Source: Paraburkholderia rhynchosiae
GTDB taxonomy: Bacteria; Pseudomonadota; Gammaproteobacteria; Burkholderiales; Burkholderiaceae
NCBI RefSeq assembly: GCF_002879865.1
Contig: NZ_PNXY01000028.1
Span: 1 to 64,000 of the forward strand
Reading direction: 5' to 3'
Length of the DNA: 64,000 bases
Below are positions 52,165 through 60,513 of the stretch, piece by piece; within the stretch, counting starts at the first letter, position 1; every line of letters begins with the position of its first letter. The notes beneath the pieces are model-generated. The model saw nothing but the letters and a program-made list of their open reading frames with translations. It was not told where the DNA came from and ran no database searches. The translations under genes were made by a program, and so were the position numbers.

Positions 52165-53523
52165 TCAATGCCCGAACGACTCGGCTTTCGACACTGACGC
52201 ATCTGCCACATGCGGCCGCGCGGCCTGCTTGATCAGCAGCGCAATGCACGCAATCACACCCGCGACCGCGATCGTCGCGAAGATGCCGGCAAATGTGAAG
52301 TGGCGGCGCGCCAGCTCGGCCACGAGGAACGAGCCCGCAATGCCGCCAAAGCGGCCAATACCGAGCATCCACGCGACGCCGGTGCCGCGGCCTTGCGTCG
52401 GGTAGAACGCAGCGGCGAGCGCAGGCATCGACGATTGCGCGGTGTTCATCAACACGCCCGCGACGAACACGATGAACACCAGCGCGCCGACATTGCCCAC
52501 CGCCTGGCCGATAAAGTACACGCTCACGGCGGTCAACGCATAGCAGGCCGCAATGATCCGGTTCGCGTTGAAGCGGTCCATCAGCACGCCACATACCACG
52601 GCGCCCACGCCGCCGAGCGGGAACAGCGCGGAAATCAGCGTCGCGCGTTGCGGCGTGAGGCCGGCGTCCTTCAGCAGAATCGGCATCCAGTTGATCGACG
52701 CGTAGAAGATCACGAGGCCCATGAAGTAGGTGATCCACAGCATCACCGAACCGACGATGTACGCGCGCGACAGCACCACGCCCGCGCCCTTGCTGCCGGT
52801 TTGCGGCGCGGTCTCGGTCATCATGAACGCGTCCGCCTGCGCGGCTTCGCCCGAAATGCGCGACAGCGCCGCGCGAATCCGTGCGACCGGCTGATTGTTG
52901 GCGACCATGTAGCGCACCGATTCCGGCATCTTGATCACCAGCAGGACCAGCAGCAGAAGCGGCGCGATGCCGCCGAGCAGCAGCACGCTGCGCCAGCCGA
53001 AATGCGGAATCATCCACGCGGCGAGGAAACCGCCGAATGCAGCGCCGAGCGGAAAGCCGCAAAACATCAGATTGATCACGGTTGCGCGGCGGCGGTCCGG
53101 GCAGTACTCGCCCATCATCGTGACAGCGTTCGGCATGGCCGCGCCGAGGCCGACGCCGGTGACGAAACGCAGCACCGTCAGATACTCGATGCTCGTCGAG
53201 AAGGCGGAGCCGAGGCACGCGACGCCGAACAGCAGCACCGCGCCGAGCAGCAGCGAGCGGCGTCCGAGCCGGTCGGACAGCGGGCCAGAAGCCAGTGCGC
53301 CGCACGCGAGGCCGAACAGCGCCGCGCTCAACACGGGCGCGAGCGCCGGTTTGGCGATGCCCCATTCGGCGAGCAGCGAAGGTGCAATGAAGCCGATTGC
53401 GGCCGTGTCGAAACCGTCCAGCAGGACGATGACGAAACACATGAAGAACACGAGCCATTGAAACGGCGAAAACGGATGCTCGTTGAGGAAGGTCTGAACG
53501 TTCACAGCGTCGCTGCGATTCAT
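52165..53523 (-). CDS. aromatic acid:H+ symporter (AAHS family, PcaK-like MFS)
   Basis: This 452-aa permease with 12 segments has the AAHS signature DGFDTAAIGFIAPSL in segment 1 and GPLSDRLGRRSLL in the segment 2-3 loop, as in the 4-hydroxybenzoate/protocatechuate transporter PcaK. Long central loops are as expected. The ATG at 53523 follows GGAGACGC. It stands upstream of nothing related; an IclR-type box lies in its 5' region (53685-53699). The likely substrate is a plant phenolic acid; the exact one is not determined. Confidence 0.9.
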   Translation of the reverse strand: MNRSDAVNVQTFLNEHPFSPFQWLVFFMCFVIVLLDGFDTAAIGFIAPSLLAEWGIAKPALAPVLSAALFGLACGALASGPLSDRLGRRSLLLGAVLLFGVACLGSAFSTSIEYLTVLRFVTGVGLGAAMPNAVTMMGEYCPDRRRATVINLMFCGFPLGAAFGGFLAAWMIPHFGWRSVLLLGGIAPLLLLVLLVIKMPESVRYMVANNQPVARIRAALSRISGEAAQADAFMMTETAPQTGSKGAGVVLSRAYIVGSVMLWITYFMGLVIFYASINWMPILLKDAGLTPQRATLISALFPLGGVGAVVCGVLMDRFNANRIIAACYALTAVSVYFIGQAVGNVGALVFIVFVAGVLMNTAQSSMPALAAAFYPTQGRGTGVAWMLGIGRFGGIAGSFLVAELARRHFTFAGIFATIAVAGVIACIALLIKQAARPHVADASVSKAESFGH

Positions 53524-53684
53524 GATGCGTCTCCTGACTGCAAAAAGGCTCGTCGGAGCGAGCCTCGTCTTACTTTACGATCGACCGCCGTTGGGGGCGG
53601 CGCGCGATGCCTACGCCTGCGATTCTGTCCGCTTCGACAATCCATAGTATTCGGACAGGTTAGCCGTCGCCATCAATTTTATTT

Positions 53685-53699
53685 GTTCGTATATAGAAC
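53685..53699. promoter_or_regulatory. IclR-type inverted repeat upstream of the aromatic acid permease
   Basis: GTTC-GTATATA-GAAC is a 15-bp inverted repeat similar to sites of IclR proteins (PcaR/PobR type), which control aromatic acid uptake. It lies 162 bp before the permease start in the 346-bp gene-free stretch 53524-53869. Nothing else was seen there. No IclR gene is in the window, so the link is by pattern only. Confidence 0.4.
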
Positions 53700-53869
53700 G
53701 CGGATTCTTTAAGCGAACAGGCGCCACTGTAAGTAGTTTGATGGCGACGGGTCAACGCGGGAATACCCGACACTGTTGCGGGCTGGCGTCGAAAGGAGAG
53801 AAGGCGGGAAGGAAATGCAGACATGCCGCGGCGCGCCTGCGCGCGCCGGGAAAGACACAAACAGTTGAA

Positions 53870-54214
53870 TCAGAGAATCACATAGACCTTGCGCATGGTC
53901 TCGTCGACTTCCCATAGACCTTCGGTGTTCGCTTCGAAAAACAGTGTGTCGCCGCTCGCAAAGTGGACCGTCTCTTCATTGTCGGGCGTGAAGCGTCCGC
54001 GCCCCGCGATGATGTGCATCACCTCGGCCTGCTTGACCGAGCGGCGGTAAGTACCGGCGGTGCATTCGAAGATGCCAGTGTCGATGGCCTCGGTGCCCTT
54101 GATCACGCGTTGCACGCCCGAGACGCGGATCGGCGTGGTGCCAGGCAAACCGGCCGTGCCCCAGTCTTCGAGATTTTGCAGATTGACGCTTTGTTTGATG
54201 TGCTGAACCTTCAT
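53870..54214 (-). CDS. cupin-domain protein
   Basis: This 114-aa single-domain cupin contains AEVMHIIAGRGRFTPDNEETVHFASGDTLFFEANTEGLWE, a typical cupin beta barrel whose first motif lacks the second His. It resembles the small PF05899-type cupins. It lies 30 bp after the aspartoacylase-like gene on the same strand, so the two are probably one transcript. A role in sensing or isomerising the deacylase substrate is conceivable but unproven. Confidence 0.8.
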   Translation of the reverse strand: MKVQHIKQSVNLQNLEDWGTAGLPGTTPIRVSGVQRVIKGTEAIDTGIFECTAGTYRRSVKQAEVMHIIAGRGRFTPDNEETVHFASGDTLFFEANTEGLWEVDETMRKVYVIL

Positions 54215-54244
54215 TCTTTCGATGCCTTTATCGATGCGCGCCGC

Positions 54245-55234
54245 TCACTGGCCGCTGGTTGAAGTGTTGGCAATGGTTTGCTCGATTTTGCCGAGGCGCA
54301 CGACCGTCACACCCGGGCGCAGTTGCCGCAATGAAGGCATCACGAGCATGCAGTTGTCGTAGGGCGTAGTGACCGCTTCGCCGTTTGACCAGCCGATCAC
54401 GGCGCCTGCCTCGGGGAAAATTTCGAGGCCCGTGTACGGCGCCGCGAAACGAAAGTCCATGCTCGTTGCGACGACCGGTTGCGTCACGCGCACGATGTGC
54501 TGCACAGGCGGCAACGGCGCGAGCCAGTCAGGCGGCAGATCGCTTTTGTCAATCACGCCGGTAAGCAGCAGAAAACGCGCGGTAGTGTCGCGCGCCACCG
54601 CGACGGCGCTCTTTTCCCAGTGCTGCCCGCATTCGATCAGCAACGCGTTCTTCGCGCTGGCGGCGTCGCCGAAGCCTTCGTAATCGCGCATGCGGCGGCC
54701 TTCCGGATGGCCTTCGTCGCAGATCACGGTAGCGGGCGTGCCGACCCGCACGGCGAGGTCGATACCTTTTTGCAGCGGGCCCGCGACGATCAACGGCTTG
54801 CTCTTCTCATGCATCGAGTGCAGGTCGAGCAACGCGTCGACGCTGTCGATCACCGGCCGCATTGCTCGTGCGCGCGCCAGTTCGCTCGAGGTGCGCGACC
54901 GATCGTCGAGCACGGCGGCGGTCCACACGCGGTTGAAGTCCTGATCGACGAAACGGGCGGCGTCAGGCTCCGCGGGATCGAAGCTCCGATACGCGGCGAC
55001 GTTGGCGAACGCGAGCGTGAGACGCCCGCGCCGCGGCCGCAACACGCGGCGCAGCAGTTCATCCACGACAATCGCGCCGCACACTTCATTGCCGTGCGTG
55101 AGCGCGTTGATCATCACATGCGGACCCGGCGCGCCGGAATCGAACGTATGAACGTACGCAATGCCCGACGACGATTGTTCGTGCACCGAAATATCGGGGA
55201 ACTCGACTTCGATGGGATAGCTTTCCATGCTCAT
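54245..55234 (-). CDS. succinylglutamate desuccinylase/aspartoacylase-family deacylase (M14)
   Basis: This 329-aa zinc enzyme shows the M14 HxxE site in LTHGNEVCGAIV, the substrate Arg region DFNRVW, the third zinc ligand in LLDLHSMHEKSK and the catalytic Glu in LLIECGQHW. A C-terminal beta domain follows. The family removes acyl groups from amino acids or from N-acetylated diaminobutyrate (DoeB). The ATG at 55234 follows CCAGGAC; an in-frame TTG at 55252 is less likely. It lies between ttuC and the cupin gene, all on the minus strand. Confidence 0.87.
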   Translation of the reverse strand: MSMESYPIEVEFPDISVHEQSSSGIAYVHTFDSGAPGPHVMINALTHGNEVCGAIVVDELLRRVLRPRRGRLTLAFANVAAYRSFDPAEPDAARFVDQDFNRVWTAAVLDDRSRTSSELARARAMRPVIDSVDALLDLHSMHEKSKPLIVAGPLQKGIDLAVRVGTPATVICDEGHPEGRRMRDYEGFGDAASAKNALLIECGQHWEKSAVAVARDTTARFLLLTGVIDKSDLPPDWLAPLPPVQHIVRVTQPVVATSMDFRFAAPYTGLEIFPEAGAVIGWSNGEAVTTPYDNCMLVMPSLRQLRPGVTVVRLGKIEQTIANTSTSGQ

Positions 55235-55267
55235 GCGGAAGTGTCCTGGCAAAAGATTGAGCGAGTT

Positions 55268-56350
55268 TCAGCCGAGTTTCGCGGCGATGGCCTGGCCGAC
55301 TTCCGTCGTGTTCGCCTTGCCGCCGAGATCGCCGGTATGCGGGCCTTCAACCAGTGTCGTTTCGATTGCGGCCAGAATCGCGTCGTGCGCCTCGCGCTCT
55401 TTGCCCTCGTGATTGCCGAGGAAGTCGAGCATCATCGCCGCGGACCAGATCATCGCAATCGGATTGGCGATATTCTTGCCGGCGATGTCCGGCGCCGAGC
55501 CATGCACCGGCTCGAACAGCGAGGGGAACTTGCGGTCGGGATTCAGATTGCCCGACGGCGCGAGACCGATCGTGCCGGTGCACGCGGGGCCGAGATCGGA
55601 CAGGATGTCGCCGAACAGATTGGTGGCCACCACCACGTCGAAGCGATCCGGGTTCAACACGAAGCGCGCGCAGAGAATGTCGATGTGCTGCTTGTCCCAC
55701 GTGACATCCGGGTACTGCGCCGCGATGCCGGCTGCGCATTTGTCCCACCACGGCATGCTGATCGCGATGCCGTTGCTTTTCGTGGCAACGGTGATCTTCT
55801 TGCGCTTGCGGCGTTGCGCGAGATCGAACGCGAACTTGAGCACGCGTTCGCTGCCGTGCCGCGTAAATACCGATTCCTGCAACACGAATTCCCGCTCCGT
55901 GCCTTCGAACATCACGCCGCCCACCGACGAATACTCGCCCTCGGTGTTCTCGCGCACGATCCAGAAGTCGATGTCGCCTGCCTTGCGGCCCGCGAGCGGC
56001 GAAGGCACGCCGGCGAAAAGACGCGCCGGGCGCAGGTTGATGTACTGGTCGAATTCGCGCCGGAACTTGAGCAGCGAGCCCCACAGCGAGATATGGTCGG
56101 GCACCGTGTCGGGCCAGCCCACCGCACCGAACAGAATGGCGTCGGCCGATTGCAGTTGCGCTTTCCAGTCGTCAGGCATCATCTGGCCGTGCTTCGCGTA
56201 GTACTCGCAGCTTGCCCATTCGATGTGCTGATACTCCAGCTCGATGCCAAAGCGCGTCTTCACCGTGTCGAGCACCCGAAGCGCTTCGGGCATGACTTCG
56301 ACGCCGATGCCGTCGCCGGGAATGACTGCGATCCGATATTTCTTCGACAT
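55268..56350 (-). CDS. tartrate dehydrogenase/decarboxylase or D-malate dehydrogenase
   Basis: This 360-aa enzyme belongs to the beta-decarboxylating dehydrogenase family (IMDH/TtuC/DmlA). It begins YRIAVIPGDGIGVEV and has RPARLFAGVPSPL, IVRENTEGEYSS, a metal-binding NLFGDILSDLGPA, and FEPVHGSAPDIAGKNIANP. Length and the FWIVRENTEGEYSSVGG stretch fit tartrate/malate dehydrogenases rather than LeuB. The ATG at 56350 follows GGAGGAGC. It is divergent from a LysR regulator of the DmlR type. Confidence 0.92.
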   Translation of the reverse strand: MSKKYRIAVIPGDGIGVEVMPEALRVLDTVKTRFGIELEYQHIEWASCEYYAKHGQMMPDDWKAQLQSADAILFGAVGWPDTVPDHISLWGSLLKFRREFDQYINLRPARLFAGVPSPLAGRKAGDIDFWIVRENTEGEYSSVGGVMFEGTEREFVLQESVFTRHGSERVLKFAFDLAQRRKRKKITVATKSNGIAISMPWWDKCAAGIAAQYPDVTWDKQHIDILCARFVLNPDRFDVVVATNLFGDILSDLGPACTGTIGLAPSGNLNPDRKFPSLFEPVHGSAPDIAGKNIANPIAMIWSAAMMLDFLGNHEGKEREAHDAILAAIETTLVEGPHTGDLGGKANTTEVGQAIAAKLG

Positions 56351-56442
56351 GTTGTGCTCCTCCGTTAGGGCTAATACTGATTCGATGACGGTTATTTTAT
56401 TCCTGCTGTTTGGCTCTAAAATGATCGCTTTAGTTAAGCCAC

Positions 56443-56461
56443 TGTGCACGATTCGTGTACA
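56443..56461. promoter_or_regulatory. LysR-type binding site between ttuC/dmlA-like gene and its regulator
   Basis: TGTGCACGA-T-TCGTGTACA is a 19-bp inverted repeat with one mismatch, with a further TGTACA half-site at 56469-56474. Its place, 37 bp before the LysR gene ATG and about 93 bp before the dehydrogenase, is that of a LysR recognition site. Confidence 0.65.
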
Positions 56462-56497
56462 AACGCGGTGTACAACCCCAACGCCACCGAGCGACCC

Positions 56498-57421
56498 ATG
56501 AATGCCGTCCCGTCACCCGATCTCGGCGATTTGCGCGTGTTTTGCGAAGTCGCTCGCAAAGCCAGTTTCAGCGCGGCGGCGGAGGCGTTGTCCGTGTCCG
56601 CGGCTTATGTCAGCAAGCGGATCAATGTACTGGAGACGACGCTCGGTACACGTTTGTTGCACCGGTCCACGCGGCGCGTTGCGATCACGGAAGCTGGCGA
56701 GCGCGTCTATACGTGGGCCGAAAAAATTCTAGATGATGTGGATCAACTGGTGGAGGACGTATCCACCACGCGGCGCATTCCAGGCGGCAAGCTGCGCATT
56801 TCGAGCAGCTTTGGTTTCGGCCGACGCTTCGTGGCTCCCGCACTCGCGCGTTTTTCCGAGCGTTATCCGCAGTTGAGCGTGCGGCTCGATCTGTTCGACC
56901 GGCTGGTCGATGTGGCCGGCGAAGGTTTCGATCTCGACATCCGCATTGGCGACGACATCGCGCCGCATCTGATCGCGCGGCGGCTCGCGTCGAATCATCG
57001 CGTGCTATGCGCGTCGCCCGACTATCTCGCGCGGCATGGCGCGCCGCGTCAGCTTGCCGATCTGTCGTCGCATGCGTGTCTCGCGATCAAGGAGCGCGAT
57101 CATCCGTTCGGTTTGTGGCGCTTGACGGTGCGTGGCGAAGCGGCGTCGATCAAGGTCACGGGACCGTTGTCGACCAATCACGGCGAGGTCGCGGTGCAAT
57201 GGGCGTTGGCCGGGCGCGGCATCGTGCTGCGCTCAATGTGGGATGTGCGGCCGCTGCTGGAAAGCGGCCAATTGCAGCAGGTGTTGGCGGACGTGACCCA
57301 ACCGGCGAACTTGTGGGCGGTGTATCCGGCGCGGCTCGCGCAGTCCGCGAAAGTGCGGGTCTGCGTGGACTTCCTGAGCGAAGAGTTCGCCCAATGGAGC
57401 CCGCCGAACGACAGCGCCTAG
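56498..57421 (+). CDS. LysR-family regulator (DmlR/TtuA-like)
   Basis: This 307-aa protein has an N-terminal helix-turn-helix (FCEVARKASFSAAAEALSVS, then AYVSKRINVLETTLGTRLLHR) and the CrgA/DmlR-type effector domain with RIPGGKLRISSSFGFGRRFVAPALARF. The ATG at 56498 is chosen; an upstream GTG at 56444 overlaps the regulatory site. It is divergent from the tartrate/malate dehydrogenase gene and is its likely activator. Its stop is immediately followed by the stop of the convergent Lrp gene. Confidence 0.92.
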   Translation: MNAVPSPDLGDLRVFCEVARKASFSAAAEALSVSAAYVSKRINVLETTLGTRLLHRSTRRVAITEAGERVYTWAEKILDDVDQLVEDVSTTRRIPGGKLRISSSFGFGRRFVAPALARFSERYPQLSVRLDLFDRLVDVAGEGFDLDIRIGDDIAPHLIARRLASNHRVLCASPDYLARHGAPRQLADLSSHACLAIKERDHPFGLWRLTVRGEAASIKVTGPLSTNHGEVAVQWALAGRGIVLRSMWDVRPLLESGQLQQVLADVTQPANLWAVYPARLAQSAKVRVCVDFLSEEFAQWSPPNDSA

Positions 57422-57919
57422 TTAGTGATGATTCTGCGAGAACAGCGTTTCAAGCGGATAGTGGCTCTTCACGAACGGCGACTTGATGATCACGTAGCTA
57501 AAGTACTTTTCAATGCCGATGTCGCGTTCCAGTAAGCCTTCGATAATGCTCTGATAATGGCTCACGCTGCGCGTGACGAACTTCAGCAGGTAATCGTAGC
57601 CGCCGCTCGCAAGATGACATTCGACGATTTCATCGACGTCGCGAATCGCATTCACGAACTTGGTGAAGTCTTCCCGCCGATGATCGGCGAGCGTGACTTC
57701 GGTGAAAACAATCTGCACGTCGCCCAGCTTTTCGAGCTGGATTTGCGCACCATAGCCGACGATGTAGCCGGCTTTCTCCAGACGCTTGACGCGAATCAGG
57801 CAAGGGCTGGGCGAAAGGCCGACCGCATCGGCAAGCTCGACGTTGGTTATGCGGCCTTTCTTCTGCAACTGCGAAAGTATGCGCAGGTCAATACGGTCCA
57901 GCTTGCAGTCGCTGCTCAT
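57422..57919 (-). CDS. Lrp/AsnC-family regulator
   Basis: This 165-aa protein has an AsnC-type helix-turn-helix (LDRIDLRILSQLQKKGRITN, then LADAVGLSPSPCLIRVKRLE) and a RAM ligand-binding domain (VTLADHRREDFTKFV, then ECHLASGGYDYLLKFV). The ATG at 57919 lacks a strong ribosome site. It lies 54 bp after the class III aminotransferase on the same strand, so it may control that gene in response to an amino acid. Its stop abuts the LysR stop with no gap. Confidence 0.92.
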   Translation of the reverse strand: MSSDCKLDRIDLRILSQLQKKGRITNVELADAVGLSPSPCLIRVKRLEKAGYIVGYGAQIQLEKLGDVQIVFTEVTLADHRREDFTKFVNAIRDVDEIVECHLASGGYDYLLKFVTRSVSHYQSIIEGLLERDIGIEKYFSYVIIKSPFVKSHYPLETLFSQNHH

Positions 57920-57973
57920 CGTAACGTTGTGGCTCCGGCGGTTGAGGTAAGGGGCTCTGGGGTGCCCTCTACT

Positions 57974-59395
57974 CTAGCATGCAGCGGCAGTACTTTTGAC
58001 CTGGCTCCTGGCCGAGGTTTTGCCGCTTAGCGCTGCCCGAACGTCGGCTTGCGCGAGAACGTCGTTCAGGGTTTTTTCGAGCCGCTCGAACATCATGTCG
58101 AAGTCGGATTCGGTGTACGAGAGCGCCGGCGCGAAGCCGAGAATGTTGTCGCCGAAGGCACGGAAAATCAGGCGGTTTTCATACGCGGCGGCGGCGATGC
58201 GCTCGGACAGTTTGAGCGCCGGGTCGAATTGCGCCTTGCTGTCTTTATCCGCCACCAGTTCCAGCGCGCCGAGCAATCCGCGGTGACGCGAGTCGCCCAC
58301 CAGCGGATGTGCGAGCAACGCGTCGAGCCCGCGCGCAAAACGCGGTGCGCGCGCCACGCCGTTCGCGAGCAGCCCGCCTTCGTGATAAAGCCGCAGCACT
58401 TCAAGACCGATTGCCGCGCTCACCGGATGCGCCGAATACGTGTGACCGTGGCCGACAATCGCCTCGGCGTCGCCATCGGCGATGCCTTGATAGATTTCGT
58501 CAGACATCAGCACGGCGCCCATCGGCGCATAACCGGCGGTCAGACCTTTGGCGACTGTCATCAGATCCGGCTCGACGTTCTCGCCCTGGCATGCGAACAG
58601 CGGACCCGTGCGGCCAAAGCCGGTAATGACTTCGTCGGCGACGAACAGAATGCCGAGCTTGCGGCAGCTTTCGCGCATTGCCTTCAGCCAGCCGACCGGC
58701 GGCACGATCACGCCGCCCGAACCTTGAATCGGTTCGCAGAAGAACGCGGCCACGTTATCCGCGCCGAGCTCCGCGACCTTCGCTTCGAGTGCGGCGACCG
58801 AGGCGGCAATCAGCGCGGCGTCGTCGGCGAAATTGCTGCGGTATGCATACGGCGACGGCAAATGATGCTGGTTTGGCAGCGGCAGATCGAAGTTGCGGTG
58901 GAACGCCGGCAATGCGGTCAACCCCGCGCCCATGCTCGACGAGCCGTGATAGCCGCGTTGCAGCGCGATGATGTGCTTCTTCGACGGGCGGCCCGTCGCA
59001 TTGAAGTAATGCGTGATGAAGCGAATGGCCGAGTCGACCGCGTCCGATCCGCCGAGCGTGAAGTACACGTGTTGCAGGGAAGCGGGCGCCACGCTCGCCA
59101 GTTTCTGCGCGAGTTCGATGGCCGGCTCCGAGCCGAAATGGAAATAGCTGGTCGCGTAGGGCAGCTTTTTCATCTGCGCGGTGGCGGCCTCGACAATGCT
59201 CTGCTGGCCGTAGCCCACGTTCACGCACCACAAGCCGGAAAATGCGTCGAGCAGTTCATTGCCCGCCGCGTCGCGCAGAAACGCGCCGCTGGCGGATTCA
59301 AGAACGGTGACGCCGCGCGCCTCGTGCGCCCGGTAGTTGATGACAGGGTGAATCAGATGCTGGCGGTCGGCTTCGATGAGCGATTGAATCGGCAT
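57974..59395 (-). CDS. class III pyridoxal-phosphate aminotransferase
   Basis: This 473-aa enzyme carries class III motifs: LLDAFSGLWCVNVGYG, TLGGSDAVDSAIRF, the PLP-ring region GYHGSSSMGAGLT, GILFVADEVITGFGRTG, and the Schiff-base Lys in MTVAKGLTAGYAPMGAV. It resembles omega-amino acid:pyruvate transaminases (beta-alanine, GABA, putrescine or diaminobutyrate). With gabD in the window, a GABA or diamine route is possible but the two are 16 kb apart. The ATG at 59395 has a weak site (GACGAGAACC). The Lrp gene follows in the same transcript. Confidence 0.9.
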   Translation of the reverse strand: MPIQSLIEADRQHLIHPVINYRAHEARGVTVLESASGAFLRDAAGNELLDAFSGLWCVNVGYGQQSIVEAATAQMKKLPYATSYFHFGSEPAIELAQKLASVAPASLQHVYFTLGGSDAVDSAIRFITHYFNATGRPSKKHIIALQRGYHGSSSMGAGLTALPAFHRNFDLPLPNQHHLPSPYAYRSNFADDAALIAASVAALEAKVAELGADNVAAFFCEPIQGSGGVIVPPVGWLKAMRESCRKLGILFVADEVITGFGRTGPLFACQGENVEPDLMTVAKGLTAGYAPMGAVLMSDEIYQGIADGDAEAIVGHGHTYSAHPVSAAIGLEVLRLYHEGGLLANGVARAPRFARGLDALLAHPLVGDSRHRGLLGALELVADKDSKAQFDPALKLSERIAAAAYENRLIFRAFGDNILGFAPALSYTESDFDMMFERLEKTLNDVLAQADVRAALSGKTSARSQVKSTAAAC

Positions 59396-59580
59396 GGTGG
59401 GTTCTCGTCGCGGAAAAGGGCTGTTGACCGTTCCATACTACTGATCCGAGGCGATCGCCCGCTTGCCTAAACAATTGCCTGAAAAGCGCGCACGACGCGT
59501 TTTGATGCATGCCCTTAGCATTTTGTGCTGCGGACGTTGAAAAGTGCCGGCGCGCGCCTATTACGTGGGACGCGGGGCGC

Positions 59581-60507
59581 TCAATAGCCTCGCGTACGGT
59601 CGATCTGACCGAGCATTGGCAGACCGTCGCGATGACGGCGCAAGTTGTCGAGCACCACGTCGACGGCGGTATCGGGCCGCGTCGCGCTGGCGATATGCGG
59701 CGTGATGCGCACGCGCGGATGCGTCCACAACGGATGACCGGCGGGCAAAGGCTCGGGATCGGTCACGTCGAGAATCGCGTTTTGCAGTTGACCGCTGTCG
59801 AGCGCCGCCAGCAAATCCTGCTGATTCAGATGCGGACCGCGCCCGGTTTGAATCAGCGACGCGCCGCGCGGCAGCTTCGCGAACAGACTCGCGTCGAGCA
59901 GGCCGCGCGTGGCGGGCGTGAGCGGCAACAGGCAAACGAGTATGTCGGTGCGCGAGAGAAAGGCGTCGAGCGAGCCTTCACCCGCATAACATTCGACGCC
60001 CTCGATCTCGCGAGGCGAGCGGCTCCAGCCAGCGCACGCAAAGCCGAAGAGGCGCAGCCGATCCAGAACCGCGGTGCCGAGCACGCCGAGTCCGAGTACG
60101 CCGATACGCCGCTGCGCGGCCGGCTTCAGCGGCAGTTCGCGCCACACCTGTTGCTGTTGCTGAAGACCATAATCGAACAGATCGCGATGAATCGTCAGCG
60201 CGGCCTGCGTGACGTATTCGACCATGCCGTCGACAATCCCCGGTTCGATCATCCGCACGACCGGCACATGCGCGGGCACGCCCGACAGGTCGAATTGATC
60301 GATACCTGCACCCACGGAGAACACGACTTCCAGATTGGGAAACATGTGCGTGGGATTTTCGGGCGGCTGCCACGCGGCCAGATACCGAATCGCGGCCGGA
60401 TCGCCGTGATCGGGCCAGATATGAAACGGCACATCGGGCGCCTTCTGGGCAAAGAGTTTCGCCCACTGCGCGCCGCGCGCCGGGTCGGCTTTATAGAGGA
60501 AGGCCAT
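59581..60507 (-). CDS. ghrA: glyoxylate/hydroxypyruvate reductase A
   Basis: This 308-aa D-2-hydroxyacid dehydrogenase of the GhrA type shows GVLGLGVLGTAVLDRLRLFGF (Rossmann glycine-rich loop), the catalytic Arg in QTGRGPHLNQQ, the acid Glu in DVTDPEPLPAGHPLW, and His in ITPHIAS. It reduces glyoxylate and hydroxypyruvate with NADPH. The ATG at 60507 comes 6 bp after the GNAT stop, so the two genes are coupled. Confidence 0.9.
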   Translation of the reverse strand: MAFLYKADPARGAQWAKLFAQKAPDVPFHIWPDHGDPAAIRYLAAWQPPENPTHMFPNLEVVFSVGAGIDQFDLSGVPAHVPVVRMIEPGIVDGMVEYVTQAALTIHRDLFDYGLQQQQQVWRELPLKPAAQRRIGVLGLGVLGTAVLDRLRLFGFACAGWSRSPREIEGVECYAGEGSLDAFLSRTDILVCLLPLTPATRGLLDASLFAKLPRGASLIQTGRGPHLNQQDLLAALDSGQLQNAILDVTDPEPLPAGHPLWTHPRVRITPHIASATRPDTAVDVVLDNLRRHRDGLPMLGQIDRTRGY

Positions 60508-60513
60508 GACGGG

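Noticed and set aside
54479..56368. A 629-codon open frame on the plus strand
   Set aside because: It is opposite the M14 deacylase and the tartrate/malate dehydrogenase, both with full family motifs. Its Arg/His/Asp-rich composition is that of an antisense shadow.
58049..59470. A 473-codon open frame on the plus strand
   Set aside because: Antisense shadow of the class III aminotransferase, which shows all expected PLP motifs.
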